DNA of 64,000 bases from assembly GCA_963682175.1 (NCBI GenBank), contig OY821772.1, positions 19,212,743 through 19,276,742 of the forward strand, written 5' to 3'. Each line of letters starts with the position of its first letter. Position 1 is the stretch's first letter. The notes under the pieces were generated by a model that saw nothing but the letters and a program-made list of their open reading frames with translations, made no database searches and was not told the origin of the DNA. Positions 1-11,810 of this stretch are shown here, piece after piece. Source of the DNA: Triglochin maritima. Its lineage: Eukaryota > Streptophyta > Magnoliopsida > Alismatales > Juncaginaceae. The translations under genes were made by a program, and so were the position numbers.

Positions 1-369
1 GAAGTGGGTTGCGGTAGCTTGAAGAGATGTATGTACGCCTAAGGATAAAGGAGGCCTTGACCTCAAACGCCTAACGGGTTGTGGTGGCGGAAGGCAACTC
101 TCTTTGGGTAATGTGTGGTGCACCGGAAATACCTAAAGAACTGCTCTGTTTGGCTTGCACGACCACCATCCAACTCCTCATGGGCATGGAGAGGGCTACT
201 TCAAGTTTGAGACATTGCTAGATGGCACATCCAATATGAGGTGGGGAGTGGAGAAGAGATACGGTTCTTCCAATACCCATGGTGTGGAGAACCGTTTCAA
301 TGTGAGAGTTGGGGGCAATGTCTACATTATGAATTAGGAGTGCATTGGGACACTAAAGCTTTGTATTTC
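1..369. other. Unassigned sequence left of element A
   Basis: No gene recognised. A 60-codon open frame at 155-337 shows no domain I know. From about 391 the sequence becomes recognisable retrotransposon gag. Confidence 0.3.
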
Positions 370-390
370 ATAATAGAGGGGGAGTGCTAG

Positions 391-754
391 ACATGATGAA
401 AATGCATTAAAACTTAATAGTCTAAAAACATCACCTATTGATGTTGAACAATTAGATCTTCATGCTTGCAATGTGCAATTAAGAAAAGATCTAGAAAAGT
501 TCACAAATGGAACTAAGATGCTTAACATGCTTTTAGGAAGTCAAATACAATCTTCACAAAAACATGGTTTAGGATATAATGATTGATATGTTAAAAACCA
601 TGTAATTCGTACTTTAAATGGAAAACACTTAGTTGTAAAGCATAGTTCTTGAAGTGTGTGGGCTCCTAAAACCAAAATGGTTTGGGTTCCCAAAGCTAAT
701 GTTCAAGGATCCAAACTGATTTGGGTACCTAAATCTACACTTGTAGGTGCTTAA
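391..754 (+). pseudogene. Copia gag C-terminal remnant
   Basis: Translation with interruptions gives a charged, coiled-coil-like stretch, then HGLGYN, then two WVPK-type motifs and a terminal STLVGA followed by TAA at 752-754. The same ending occurs in element B after 27309. In copia polyproteins the WVPK linker normally sits between gag and protease; here translation stops there. A stop after GLGYND and another before the WVPK block mark it as decayed. Confidence 0.6.
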
Positions 755-1334
755 AGAAGGAGATCGGTGGTGACCGGGCAAGCTTAGAAAGTCAAATTCA
801 AAGACGGTTGCATCACCGAATGAAGATTGGAACCAATTCAAGCATCAAAAGTTGGGTATAACTATCTATCCTCTTCAATTTTGAATTAATTGGTTCTAGT
901 CTAGGTAATAATATGCTTAATTGATATATCATATTTATTATTCATTGCATAACTTGTTAATTTGAAACATATTCATTACTTAAGTGTCAAATTTGTAGAT
1001 GGATGTTCAGAGGGGAGTTAAAACATCACATGCTTAAGTCTTATATTTATTTGATGTTAAAAAGAGGAGAATAGATTTGAACTTAATTGCAATATCATAT
1101 TCATGTTGATAGGGCGAGCTTAATGAATATCTTTTACATAAGGTAATGAAGTGCAAAATTTAGAGGGAGCAACTTCATTACAAGACATCCTAAAAATTCC
1201 ATGTTAATTTTGTTTTTGATGGGTGTCAAATGCGGAGAGATATAGATATAGGGGTGATTGACATCACATTATGCATATATTTGTGTCTTACATCCATTAT
1301 ATTGAACCTAAATAATGCTACATAATAAGTTTTA

Positions 1335-2825
1335 TGTTTAAGTTTCAGGAATAAACAAGTTTGGAAAGAAGAGACTCAAAAAGGACTTAAAAGCAAGTAA
1401 AATGACTGAATTGCGGGACTTATAGACTGAGATGCAAGAGAGAATGACCCGGATGTAAACCAAAAGGATCAATGAGCAAATCAAGAAGCTCCACACCATC
1501 ATGAGGAGTATTTTAGCAATTATATCCGGGCTCGAACATCCACAACCAAATCGAGTTCATCAAACATCACGAAATCAAGCCAGGAACGAGCCACCGAAAT
1601 CCAGACGTTATCCAACCACTCCAGACCACCAATTGGTTGTCCCAGACCTCCAATATGAGGTCAAAATTATTCCAAATAATTCATGGTTTAGTCGGGGCGT
1701 GGATTATTATGTCCATTTATAGTATGTGTTTAATCCCATACCGTGGGAATGTCCCCGATTGTCTTATTTTATGACTATAAATAGAACTCTTCCTTCTCCT
1801 TTATATTCACCCATTGATTAGTGGTCAATCCCTCTACTTAGAGTCAAGCCTTAAAGCAAAAAACTCAAGTAGGGACATACTACTTATAATGTGAGTAATT
1901 TAATAAAAAAAGTTTTTGGTAGTTTAATGTTCTCTTTTATCTTCTTGCATGCTTAGCTTAATTTCATTTCATTAATATTAGTAGACTTAGTTAATATGTT
2001 TTGATTTCTTAAGATAATAGTTAGCTTAATGATTAGTGAGTAGTTCCATCCCCCTTTGGCGGTGGAGATGAGTACATATATGTTGTGATGTTTGGATGTT
2101 TGATGGATTTTCGATTGTGTAAACTTACATGTTTGTATGTTCATTGGGGGTATTTTAATCATCTACATGTTTGGCGATTTTGATGGGTTTTTCCATAAGA
2201 TTTAGACACTTCCCATGCTTAGTTTCCTCATGTTTATTGACTAAAAATTCTAGTTGAATATGCTACATGTTAGTTAAGTGTTTGTATTTGTGGTTGCTTG
2301 CTTGATTGATTGAAGAAACTTTGTTTTAATGAGTTTTTCCATAAGATTTAGACCCCTCTCATGCTTAGCTTGTTTCTTCACATGGGTTTATGGTTTTTGA
2401 AGAGTCGTGTCATATCTTTAGACACTTCTCATGTTGAGTCTGATCTTATCATAATCAAGTAGTAATTGCTGATACGTTGTGTGAATGGATTGATAGGTTT
2501 TGCCACTTCTTAGGCATGAAAACACATAGACGACACACACATATACATACTTACATGCATCATTCATCACTTATTTCACTTCATATGTGCACACACTCCA
2601 CGCCTTAGGGGTTTCTCTTCCTGATTACCAATCTTTAGTTGCTTTCTTTTGCATTTCTTAGTTACTAGTTTAGTGTAGTTTAGCTTAGCATAATCAAATC
2701 TCTTTTCCCTTTTTCACCACTTGATTTCGGATAAACCAGAGGCTACTCACCTCCCCGTGGATCGACCCGTACTTGCCGCGTCTTCACTGACGTCGTGCAT
2801 TTGTGGTATTTAAAACGTTTAAACA
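1335..2825 (+). mobile_element. Tat/Ogre-like gypsy solo LTR inside element A
   Basis: Begins TGTTTAA and ends TTAAACA, a perfect 7-bp inverted terminus. Near the 3' end is the phrase GGATCGACCCGTACTTGCC, shared with the Tat-like LTRs at 18798-20360 and 40659-41010. A TATA-like TATAAATAG lies near 1780. It lies between two purine blocks of element A, in the same relative place as a related insert in element B. I see no clean 5-bp target duplication, so the boundaries are tentative. Confidence 0.5.
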
Positions 2826-2952
2826 ATGGGCAACTTGAAATTTGATATTAAATTGAACAAAAACTATGCACATCCACAGGGGGAGCATTTTTATACATAG
2901 TTTATATCTAAAAATTTCAATTATTAAGGTTTCCATCATAAAAGGGGGAGAT

Positions 2953-4423
2953 TATTCCCTATGTTTTGATAATATAATCAACCTAATCTTAATTGTAATC
3001 AATGTAGAATAGCACACACTATGCATATCATATAAATTGTATTATTGTATTGTGCTAAGTTCTACAAGTGATCAAGACTCAAGAAAGAGGGAAATGAAGT
3101 CAAGACATGTAATGAAAGCTATATTGAAGACATGTAATCTTGATTTGTTTTGAGTCTTAGGAATATTGTGTAATTGAGCATACTTGAGCTAAAAAAACTA
3201 ATCAAACACACACTAGGTTCCCTATAGAAGTAACACACAAAATCTCACATCAATTGGACTTCAATAGATCACCCAAACTTAGACCGGAATTCACTAACTA
3301 GAATTGCCAGAGCCATTTCGGTCGATCGTTTGTTTCTTTTAACAAATAGTAAATTTTACTACCCGACCGGTCGACCGTTCAGACCTTTTCAATTGACCGT
3401 CTACACATAGTTTTTAACCGTTAGACTTATCATATTATACCAACAGTCGTATTCACATTATTCATCAAACCCCAAAATACAAATGTCTATCGGTCGATCG
3501 TGGACCTTATTTCGGTCGACCGAACCTAAATGTCTTGACAAACCCCAGGTGCATGGAAGTTTCTAGTCGACTGTGGACCTTGTTTCGGTCGACCGAATAT
3601 GAATGTTTTTGTCAACCCCATGGAGTCTGGAAGTTTACGGTCGACCGAACCTATCTCAGTGTCCGACCGATGACTTAAGTGAACCTAAATTATAGCCTGA
3701 TCTGTTCGACCGTTCCCTTATCGATCGACCGAATCTTGTTCCAAATTGCCTACCAGTCGACCGTGAGACACGATTTGGTCGACCAAACTTGTTCTGAAAT
3801 GTGTGTTGTTGGTTTCTATTTTGTGTATCTTACACAAGCACTTACCAAACTTGCCCCAACAGCTATAGCACCTTAGGAGCTTATAAATAGAGTTGTCCAA
3901 GACACAATTACACAACTCTCCCACACATACTTAACTCCTACATTAGAGATCAATCCAAACACTCCAAGCCTCAATTTCCACACTTTAGACCAATTCTTAT
4001 CTTTCTCAAGTGTGCTCAAGTTTAGAGAGTGATTGCCCACTCAAGTTTGTTGTTGTCAAAGTCTTGTAAAGGTTTCGGTGAAAGCCCGAAGCGTCCCTAT
4101 CGGATTGTGAGAGGAGGAGCCAAGCTCGGCGAGGGTTGTTCGCGAGCTTGAAGATTGTAAAAGTGTTCTCTCCCAGCCTGGAACAGGGAGTGAATAGTGA
4201 AATAGTGAGCGGATCTCGGTGATTCGAGCAGAACTTGCAAGAGAGGACTAGGACCCGGGTGGGGTGTCGAACCTCTATAAAAACGTCGTCTTCTTTTGTG
4301 GTTTGTATATTTCCTTCGATTACTTGCTTGCTTGTTTAAAATTCCACTGTTCATTCTTGATTGCTTAAGCAAGTAGGTAATTAGGTTAAAAGTGATTAGA
4401 ATAAGGGTCATACACGATCCTAC
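2953..4423 (+). repeat. 3' LTR of copia element A
   Basis: Aligns along its length with the LTRs of element B. It follows the polypurine tract AAAGGGGGAGAT and starts TA where B has TG. It carries the CGGTCGACCG palindrome cluster at about 3320-3785, a TATA box (TTATAAATAG) at 3881-3890, and the R/U5-like part with GGACCCGGGTGGGGTG. It ends CGATCCTAC, one base short of the B-type end, where a CACTA fragment begins. Confidence 0.75.
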
Positions 4424-5348
4424 GTGTATAAACGTCGGTTTTTTTATTATAACCGACGTCTATACCTCCTGAAATAAGAAAAATATTTTTTGTTTATGTT
4501 TTGGGATTTATTTCGTATAAGAATTTATTTGGATTTATTTTGTATAAGAATAATGTGAATTATTTGGATTGATTTAAAAATAGTTACATCAATGGAACTA
4601 TCAATGTGTGGTGATGTACACATGTGTGGTGATGTACACATGTGTGTTTATGGTCATATGTTTTGAAGTTTAGTCCCACATTGGAGAAAGATTTTTTGTT
4701 GGTGGGGTTGAAGTAATCCACCACTCATTTACTTCTAAATGGGGGCAAATGAGATAGATATATATTTAAAAGTCAAAAGATTGGCACTTGGGGTACTTGA
4801 GCTTAAGATGGTTCCAATTTTTTTATTACTATTTACCTATGTATAGACGTCAGATGTTTAGAGTGGCCGACATATATAGGTTGTACTGTACGTATAGATG
4901 TCGGTCACTCTATATATCCGACGTCTATAGGTCGTAAAAGTTTAGTCCCACATCGGCCAAATTTTTTTTGTTGCTATGGTTGATGTACTCCAACACTCCT
5001 CTACAAACAAATGCGAACGAGTTTGGTCACTTGGGCTTGCTGTACGAGGTTATTGGTCAAAAGATTGGCACTTGGGGCACTTGGGTAACTTGAGCTTGAT
5101 TACTGTAGAGGTTGGGTGTCTGTTATAGGCGGTAATGTATTTTTTTCGGTAAATTAAAGGTATAATAGACGTCGGTCATATATTGCCGACGTCTATACAC
5201 TTTACATTGTATAGACGTCGATCGTATATAGTCGACGTCTATACACAAGGGCATAAGCGTATATACTCCTGGACAGACTCTTGAACAACAAAAATCCATC
5301 GTATATACTCCTGTATATCTGACGTATATGGTCTTTTTTCTAGCAGTG
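4424..5348. mobile_element. Non-autonomous CACTA (En/Spm) element, right end
   Basis: The right terminus TTTTTTCTAGCAGTG (5334-5348) is the reverse complement of CACTGCTAGAAAAAA, the standard CACTA terminal motif. Inside are many direct and inverted copies of TATAGACGTCGG, as expected of subterminal transposase-binding repeats. TAGTCCCACAT-type phrases occur twice (about 4672 and 4944). No matching left terminus is visible at 4424, so the left end is truncated. No transposase coding is seen. Confidence 0.6.
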
Positions 5349-6611
5349 CTTATATCATAATTATATTTTTTATTTGGTTAAATCAAATGCTCATTATATG
5401 AACTTATTCCGAACCAACACAAAAAACATGCCTTATACACTAAATCTACATCTTCGTACTTTTGTCTCACTCGTGTACGTAAGTTACACTCATGGGTCAT
5501 GGCCATGTGTTGGTTTATCTTTATCTCTATTACATAACATGGAATACAACTTTATAATTATTTTATATTTCAAAGAATTTAATTCCATGTGACTTAATTT
5601 CATTATCTTTGATTTAATGCAAGGAATCCCATGTAATTAAAGATATATCTTTTGTCACGTGGATATGTTTCTTACACATAAAAAGTGAGTGATTAATCTA
5701 ATTAAAATATACAATGTCCTAGCAATAAGGTGAGAGGAATGTCATCACCCACTACGGGTTCTAAGCATATTTTAATCAATCTCCTCTATTATCTCAAATC
5801 AAAATCAAACATTATAGAGCCTAGCAATGGAATAAGAACCATATTTTCGATTGTACGGGGCACAAGATACTCAATTAGGATTTGAGATTTGCATTAAGAA
5901 CATCGAAACATGTATACTATGTCAATCAACATGTTCATCCATACACGTATCATAAAGTACTCTAGTCATGGAATAAAAATTAGAAAACTTCAATAAATCA
6001 TACGGAGAATAATCATACAAACAAGTGATTTTTACATATAGTAAGCAAGGAAGAACATTAAGCACTCATAAAAGTTACTTGCTCCAGGACACAATCAACG
6101 GCGGTAGCACAACAGGGTTTCGCTCTCCTGAGAGGAGAAAAGAGCCTATGATTAGAGAACACAAGGACATATAAAATTTGTCCCTCCATATCACTTGTAT
6201 TTCGTGACATGTTTGTCCCTAAGAGTCCGAATTTGAAATTCCTTGTCAAAGTGTAATTTGTGATCCTTTGAGATGTCTTTCCAATGCATCTTCAATCTAT
6301 TGATTTTGACATCAGGATCAAAATATATGGCCACATCAGTGACAGGCTGTCGGTGCTTTTGTTTCTTATTGTAGCTTGACTTGCTCTTCAATTTTGGGTC
6401 CCTTTTGTATTTATTTTTCAATTTCACATAAGAGAACAAATATTCTATGTTCAATTATCTTTCGAAAAAATCAAGTAAGATGGGATTTGAATATCTATGT
6501 GGAAGTTATGCAAAATCAAGAGACAGGTATGGGCGTCCCACACCTTTTCAAATCCACACTTTCCGTTATTTTAATTGATTTCTTATAATCCGACTTTAGA
6601 TATGTAAATTT
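5349..6611. other. AT-rich intergenic sequence
   Basis: No gene recognised. Short open frames on both strands, such as 6191-6454 on the minus strand, are lysine-rich and match no family I know. Confidence 0.4.
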
Positions 6612-8553
6612 GAGGGAAAAAATTCGAATTAAAATTATTATTTTTTAAAATTCTCAAAAATAAACCTCTTTGGAAGTTATTTTCATACTAGACTCGCTAC
6701 CACCACGTGGCGGCGACGAGTCTTGTTTTTTGTTGTCTACAGATGCCGAGTTCTGTAGAAATTTTTTCGTTAAGAACTCGGCGTTGTCAACGTCGAGTTA
6801 TGCATAGACAAAATTTTCATACTAGACTCGCTACCACCACGGGGCCGAAGTCTAATTTGAACTCGCTAACCCCAGAGCCGAGTTCTATTTAACAAAAGTC
6901 GGCACTGGAGTTGCAGAACTTGACAACTCCAGTGCCGAGTTCGGTTTGTAAAATTTAGCAAATCGTGTATGGGACGGTTACCAGTCCAGGGAATAACATT
7001 AAACACGACGTCTAAGAGGCCGTGTTTATTTTCAAAGAAAAGTGAACCGTCGGGCTATATAAGTAGCCTGACCTCCACCCACGCCGACTTCTCACGAAAA
7101 ACAGATTAGGCCTTCAATTTTTTTGTTTTCCACCGGGGTTTTTCTTATTTTTTGTGTTAGGATGATATACATTGTTGTTTTAGGTATGATTGTAGTGTTT
7201 TTGTTTGTTTAGGAACTCGTTTTGGTGCAAACCTGATTCCGATTTCGGGTTTTATAGGCTGAAATATATTTTTTCTTGATTCTTAGTAGATTATTGATTT
7301 AGGTTTTGTTGATTGTAGGTTTGCAACAGTAATCTTAAAAATCGTTAAATTTAGGTTTGATTATTGTGATTGAAATTATATTTGTTATTGTTAAAACCAA
7401 ATATTTTGATTTGTTGTAAATTGTTTTCCCATATTATGATGTTGGTGTTCATCCTACTGCGAAAGGTGGAGATGGGGGTCTCACTCAAGAAATGGAGGAT
7501 GTTGCAAATGCCGGATGGTGGGGGGGGGGGGGGGGGGGGGGGGGGGGTTGGTGGTCACGGTTGGGGTCGTGGTAGAGGATGTGCTCAGGCACGTCCTAAG
7601 AAGAAGAAGAAGAATAAGAGGTTGAGGTGTCACTTAGAATAGATATTTTGTTGTATTAAACTTATTTTGTTTTTATTACATTAGTGTTAGTTTGATTTAT
7701 GTCAAATTGTTAAACTTGTTGTTTGGATGTTATTTTGATTATATTGTACATAGTTGTTTGTGTTTGGTGCATGTCTTCACAATTTTAGGTATGTCTTTGA
7801 AAACTTTCTTGGTTAAATGGTTGTTGAAATCGTTGTTTGTATTTGGTTAAACCGTTGTGTTTATTGAAATTTGTGTAGTTGGAATGATTGTGTTTGTTGT
7901 TAAAATATTTTTAAACATGAGATGAAAGTCCCGAGTTTTATTAAATAGAATGAATGTGGCAAGTTCTATTAAACCGAACTCTGCAATGAAGGTGCCAAGT
8001 TCTATTAGATAGAATGAAGGCGACGAGTTCTATTAAACCAAACTTGGCAATGAAGGTGTTGAGTTCTTCTTCAATGAACATGTCAACACTAGTGTCGAGT
8101 TCTGTTAAATAGAACTCGGCTCTGGGAATATCTAGTTCAAATTAGACATCGGCCACTCTTCGACCCTCGTGGGAGTGCAGAAATTTGTTCCAAGTGTTCG
8201 AAGTCGGCACCAGCAATGCCGATTTTGCCCATGCAGAACTCGACATTGACAACGCCGAGTTTCACAGAAAATTTTCTACAGAACTTGCTGTTTGAGACGT
8301 CGACTTCTGTAGACAATAAAAAACAAGACTCACCGCCGCCACGTGGTGGCAGCGGGTCTAGTATGGAAAATACTTTCCAATGATGTTTATTTTCAAAAAA
8401 AAAAATTGTAATTCGAATTTCCACCCTAAAAACAAGATCTGTTGTCACCACGTGGTAGTAGTGAGTCTCTAGTATGGAAAATGTTTTGCAATGAGGTTTA
8501 TTTTGGAATTTAAAATAAAAAAATTAATTCGAATTTTTTTCCTAAATTGAATT
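6612..8553. mobile_element. Mutator-like element with long inverted ends
   Basis: The left end (GAGGGAAAAAATTCG, then AATAAACCTC, then CTACCACCACGTGG) is repeated inverted at 8445-8553, and once more inverted at about 8230-8440. So there is one left end and two right ends, each over 100 bp and the inner one about 300 bp. Just inside are many direct and inverted GCCGAGTTC / GAACTCGGC motifs. The core (7000-7900) has no recognisable transposase, so this is a non-autonomous MULE. Target duplications could not be fixed by eye. Confidence 0.6.
7520..7547 (+). repeat. 28-base G homopolymer
   Basis: An uninterrupted run of 28 G lies in the core of the Mutator-like element, followed by GGT-rich sequence and an AAG-rich stretch that would encode lysines. 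The run makes any reading frame across it unreliable. Confidence 0.95.
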
Positions 8554-8933
8554 ATTTCTTTCATTTTGGAAGGAAATAGGAAACTTGAATTATTTTGTTT
8601 GAATATACTGAGGCAAACCCACGGTTTTGTTTTCATCCTTCGATATTTAAGGCAAATTGCATTTATTTGCTTGTTATTTTTATAATTTTGATTCAATATG
8701 GTTATTCCTACAAAACGCACATGATACCCAGTGCAACACTTTTTATAGCATAATAAACTAAATACAGAGGCAATATAAGTAATTTAAATGCAACCTAACA
8801 ACCCACTTTCATTATTTGCTTATTGCTTATATATCAATATTAAATTGGTATTTAATTATGTGTTGTTTACTTTTAGACACGTTCTAAATGTCTAAGATTT
8901 TAAAATGACCATGAAGCGTCGTATGGATTGGGA

Positions 8934-9684
8934 ATTAGTGTTTAGAAATGCGGTATGATGCGGCCGCATATGCGGATGTAGTCGGGATCCGCATCGTATC
9001 CTAAAGATGTGGCTTACTAGATGCAGACCGCATCACTGGCCGCATATGCGGTGGATGCGGGGCACATTTTGAAACAAGCTTTTTTCAGTTTAATTGGGTC
9101 AAGAAAAACTTATTACCCAATTAACCAAACCTGTTTACACAAACAAAAAACCGATTAGACATCACATTTCTCATGATCTCATATTCCACATTCTTGTCGG
9201 TCACAACAGTTGAGGATATTGAGGTGGGTAAGTTCTATCCATCCTAAAAACAATTTGCATGTCCTACATTACCATCTTTTGGTGGGTCCTTCGGGATCAC
9301 ACTTCATGTGAGCGTGTTCGTTGTCAAGAGCTTTGTCGAGGTGTTTCTGATATTGGTGGTTGAGTTGGTGGAAGACGAGAACAGGTGGTTCTCTTATGAT
9401 ACGATTGTTTGTTCTGGCTACTGATTGTTTGTTCATTAATTAGCATGATTGAGCGCTATGCAACTGGTAACGTGTATTAGCACCTGCTTTGTTAATGCTA
9501 CTAAACCCATTATTAATTTTGCCTAAATTTTTTGTCACATATATTTGATTTGTTATTAATATATGTATATTATTAATGTTATTAAATGCAAATGCAAATC
9601 GTATATGCATCCGCATCCGCATCTAGCAAATGCTAGATGCAGTGCCTTGCCGTATCCAATCCACATCCCGCATTTCTAAACCTT
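8934..9684. mobile_element. Non-autonomous hAT-like element
   Basis: The inverted ends GTTTAGAAATGCGG (left) and CCGCATTTCTAAAC (right) bound about 750 bp. GATTGGGA occurs at 8926-8933 and 9685-9692, a perfect 8-bp direct repeat of the size hAT elements make. Subterminal copies of GCGGATGC / GCATATGCGG occur near both ends. No transposase coding is seen. Confidence 0.6.
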
Positions 9685-9692
9685 GATTGGGA

Positions 9693-10093
9693 TACATGGT
9701 CATTAAAGTTGGGTCAGGTTTGTCTGGTTGTTGGCAGTGGATCACGGGGCGGTCTTGCTTGATTTATGTTCATGTACTCATGATTTTTTCATGTCAATAT
9801 GGGTTAATTTTTTGAAAGTAATATATGTACATTAATTAATTATAAAATCTTAAAGCGTTGCATTTATTCCGTAAACAAAGAATAATTTAGATAAACTGGC
9901 TTGTATTACGAAATAAACAGATGTAAGAAATTCTCCAATAACTTAACTTCTCATAATTTTTCTTATACTTGAACAAATCAACAAATTTGAACTCTTAGTT
10001 AACTGCATATTTTATTTTCATACATTAAAAGTAACCATAAATTGAGAATTAAGTGAGTTCACGAAACTTAAAAAATCAAACATATACTGAAGG
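9693..10093. other. AT-rich spacer
   Basis: Nothing recognised. It ends with GAAGG (10089-10093), the left target-site copy of the gypsy element. Confidence 0.5.
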
Positions 10094-11699
10094 TGTTAAA
10101 TCCTAACTCCTTGTTATTGTTTTAATTGTGTTTAGGGGTGGATTAGTGAGGTTTCAGATGGACGGCTGAGATCGTTTCGGGGAAGAGTATATAAGGTTTG
10201 GGTTTCTCTCTCTCCCCATTCCCTCTCTCTCGCGTCTCTCACTTGCCTCTCTTCCCCTCAGTTGTTCCTCGGTGTTGGTGGAGGCAAGGAAGCTCTGGTT
10301 GGGGAGCTGGAGTCGCCGGAGTTGTTGAAGAGATCGGGATAAAGGAAGTTCGCCGGAGTTGGAGTTAGATCGTGGAACGCTTGCCGTTGTTTCTTCCAAG
10401 GTTTCTTCAAGCCTTAAGGTATGTCAAACTTGCTTTTACGCTCACCTATTATTAGTGTGGGGGTGGGAGCGGTCGACGGTAGGCCGTTTTGGCTCGTCGG
10501 ACCTGCACAGTAGCTTCTGCACTAAAATCGGTCGACCGGTGTTCTGGGTTCGGTCGACCGGTCATAGTGTATTTTGGGCGAATTCCTCGCACCGGTCGAA
10601 GGATACCCTTTGGGTGGTCGACCGGGTGTGAAATTTTAGCGAGAGAAGGACGCTCTGGGTATTTTCGGTCGAACGGGACCCCTTTGCCGGTCGACCGAAA
10701 GTACTGTTGTATGTCGGTGTGGGCGTTTACTGGTGGTTTTCGGTCGACCGGAAGTCTTGGGTCGTCCGACCATTTTATCGTGGTTTGCGAAAATGGATTT
10801 CTTACTGGTGCTTTTTGGTCGACCGGGGCTCCTTTGCCGTTCGACTGTTTGGTGGGTTTTTCGGTTGGGCCAGTTCTCTGGGTGAGGATCGGTCGACCGG
10901 AAGACAGATTTTGTTCGACCGTTTTACACAGTTTGGGTGTGTTTGTGTTACTATCGATTGGCTAGAATGCTACGGGTTCACCGGCCCTTTAAGGGCGACG
11001 GACGGACAGGCCGGTCCTATAGCGATCAGTAGTGACACGTGGAGGGGGATTGTGATAACTGTCACCGTGGCTCCAGCAATTGAGGCAAAGCCATGGCTCC
11101 GGCGAATGAGGCATGTCTTATTTGTCGCCGTGGCTCCGGCAATTGATGCAAAACCGTGGCTCCGGTAACACTGAGGCAAGAAGGGGGTTGTTTGGCCGTG
11201 ATTTGGACCGGCGGTGCCTTGTGTGCACAAGTGTTGGTGGGGTTGGGGTGAGAGGACCCTTGAGACCCGAGTTGTTGTTTGGCTATGGCCGGGAGAGAGG
11301 TCCCGGGAACTTAGCTGTTGTATCGGTTGTGATATTTGTGGTTCATTGCATTTTTCATTATTGTTCATATATGTGTTCGGGTTTGGCATTCAGGGTTTCC
11401 TTTTGGAAACTCAGACATGTTTCATGTCTGCTTTCAGGCCGAGAGCGGCGATAGGGGGGTGGTGACTGCGGAGGGGTCGCTCGGGACCGGATCCTGCTTT
11501 CCTTCCTTTTTGAGGTGGTTGTGATTACACGTGTATATTTTATGTTTATGAGCTTTTGATGTAATCACATTCTTTTGTAAACTCGATCACACATATATAT
11601 ATTATATGTTGGTGCACCTGTATGTATGTTCTTCTGTAAAGTCCTCACTTGATTGTATGTTTTAAATTTTAAATTTCCACTGTGTTTGAGGACGTTATA
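10094..11699 (+). repeat. 5' LTR of the gypsy element
   Basis: Starts TGTTAAATCC. A TATA box (TATATAAGG) lies near 10188. The palindrome cluster, with five exact CGGTCGACCG copies and many near copies, spans about 10468-10925, downstream of the TATA box and therefore probably transcribed. Next come several CCGTGGCTCCGGCAATTGA phrases (11067-11170) and a short TA run near 11595. It is about 120 bp shorter than the 3' LTR because a block of the palindrome cluster is missing. Confidence 0.9.
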
Positions 11700-11702
11700 A
11701 CT

Positions 11703-11714
11703 TGGTATCAGAGC
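11703..11714 (+). promoter_or_regulatory. Primer binding site (tRNA-iMet)
   Basis: TGGTATCAGAGC lies directly after the 5' LTR. It is the usual plant retrotransposon primer site, complementary to the 3' end of initiator tRNA-Met. Confidence 0.9.
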
Positions 11715-11810
11715 GGTCAGTTTCGTTGTCTTCGTCCAAAGGAACCACCCTTAGAGTTGTGTCGAGCATGCATGCATTGTTCTGATTCATGTTTTGTGTC
11801 TCTTGTGTAG

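Larger units (their letters stand above)
370..4423 (+). mobile_element. Ty1/copia element A, 3' part, gag-only family
   Basis: The 3' part of an LTR element: a gag remnant, a long non-coding internal region, a polypurine tract at about 2940-2952 and one LTR at 2953-4423. The gag end, the purine blocks, the polypurine tract and the LTR all align by eye with intact element B (24659-30830), so both belong to one family. No protease, integrase, RT or RNase H coding is seen between gag and the LTR. The 5' LTR is absent from the window. The left boundary is approximate. Confidence 0.75.

Noticed and set aside
155..337. 60-codon frame at the left edge
   Set aside because: No recognisable family, and flanked by retroelement sequence.
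4424..5348. Complete CACTA element with both ends
   Set aside because: Only the right terminus is visible; the left boundary is simply where the copia LTR stops.
6191..6454. 87-codon Lys-rich minus-strand frame
   Set aside because: Chance-length frame in AT-rich DNA with no domain or splice partners recognised.
7370..7642. 90-codon frame with a poly-Gly run
   Set aside because: It depends on the length of the 28-G homopolymer and on frame choice; another frame before the run looks equally protein-like.
10359..11524. Overlapping open frames of 60-158 codons in the gypsy 5' LTR
   Set aside because: They translate the palindrome cluster (RSTG, VDR, GRP repeats) in several frames, and the same frames recur at 16325-17634 in the 3' LTR. 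They are by-products of repeat composition.
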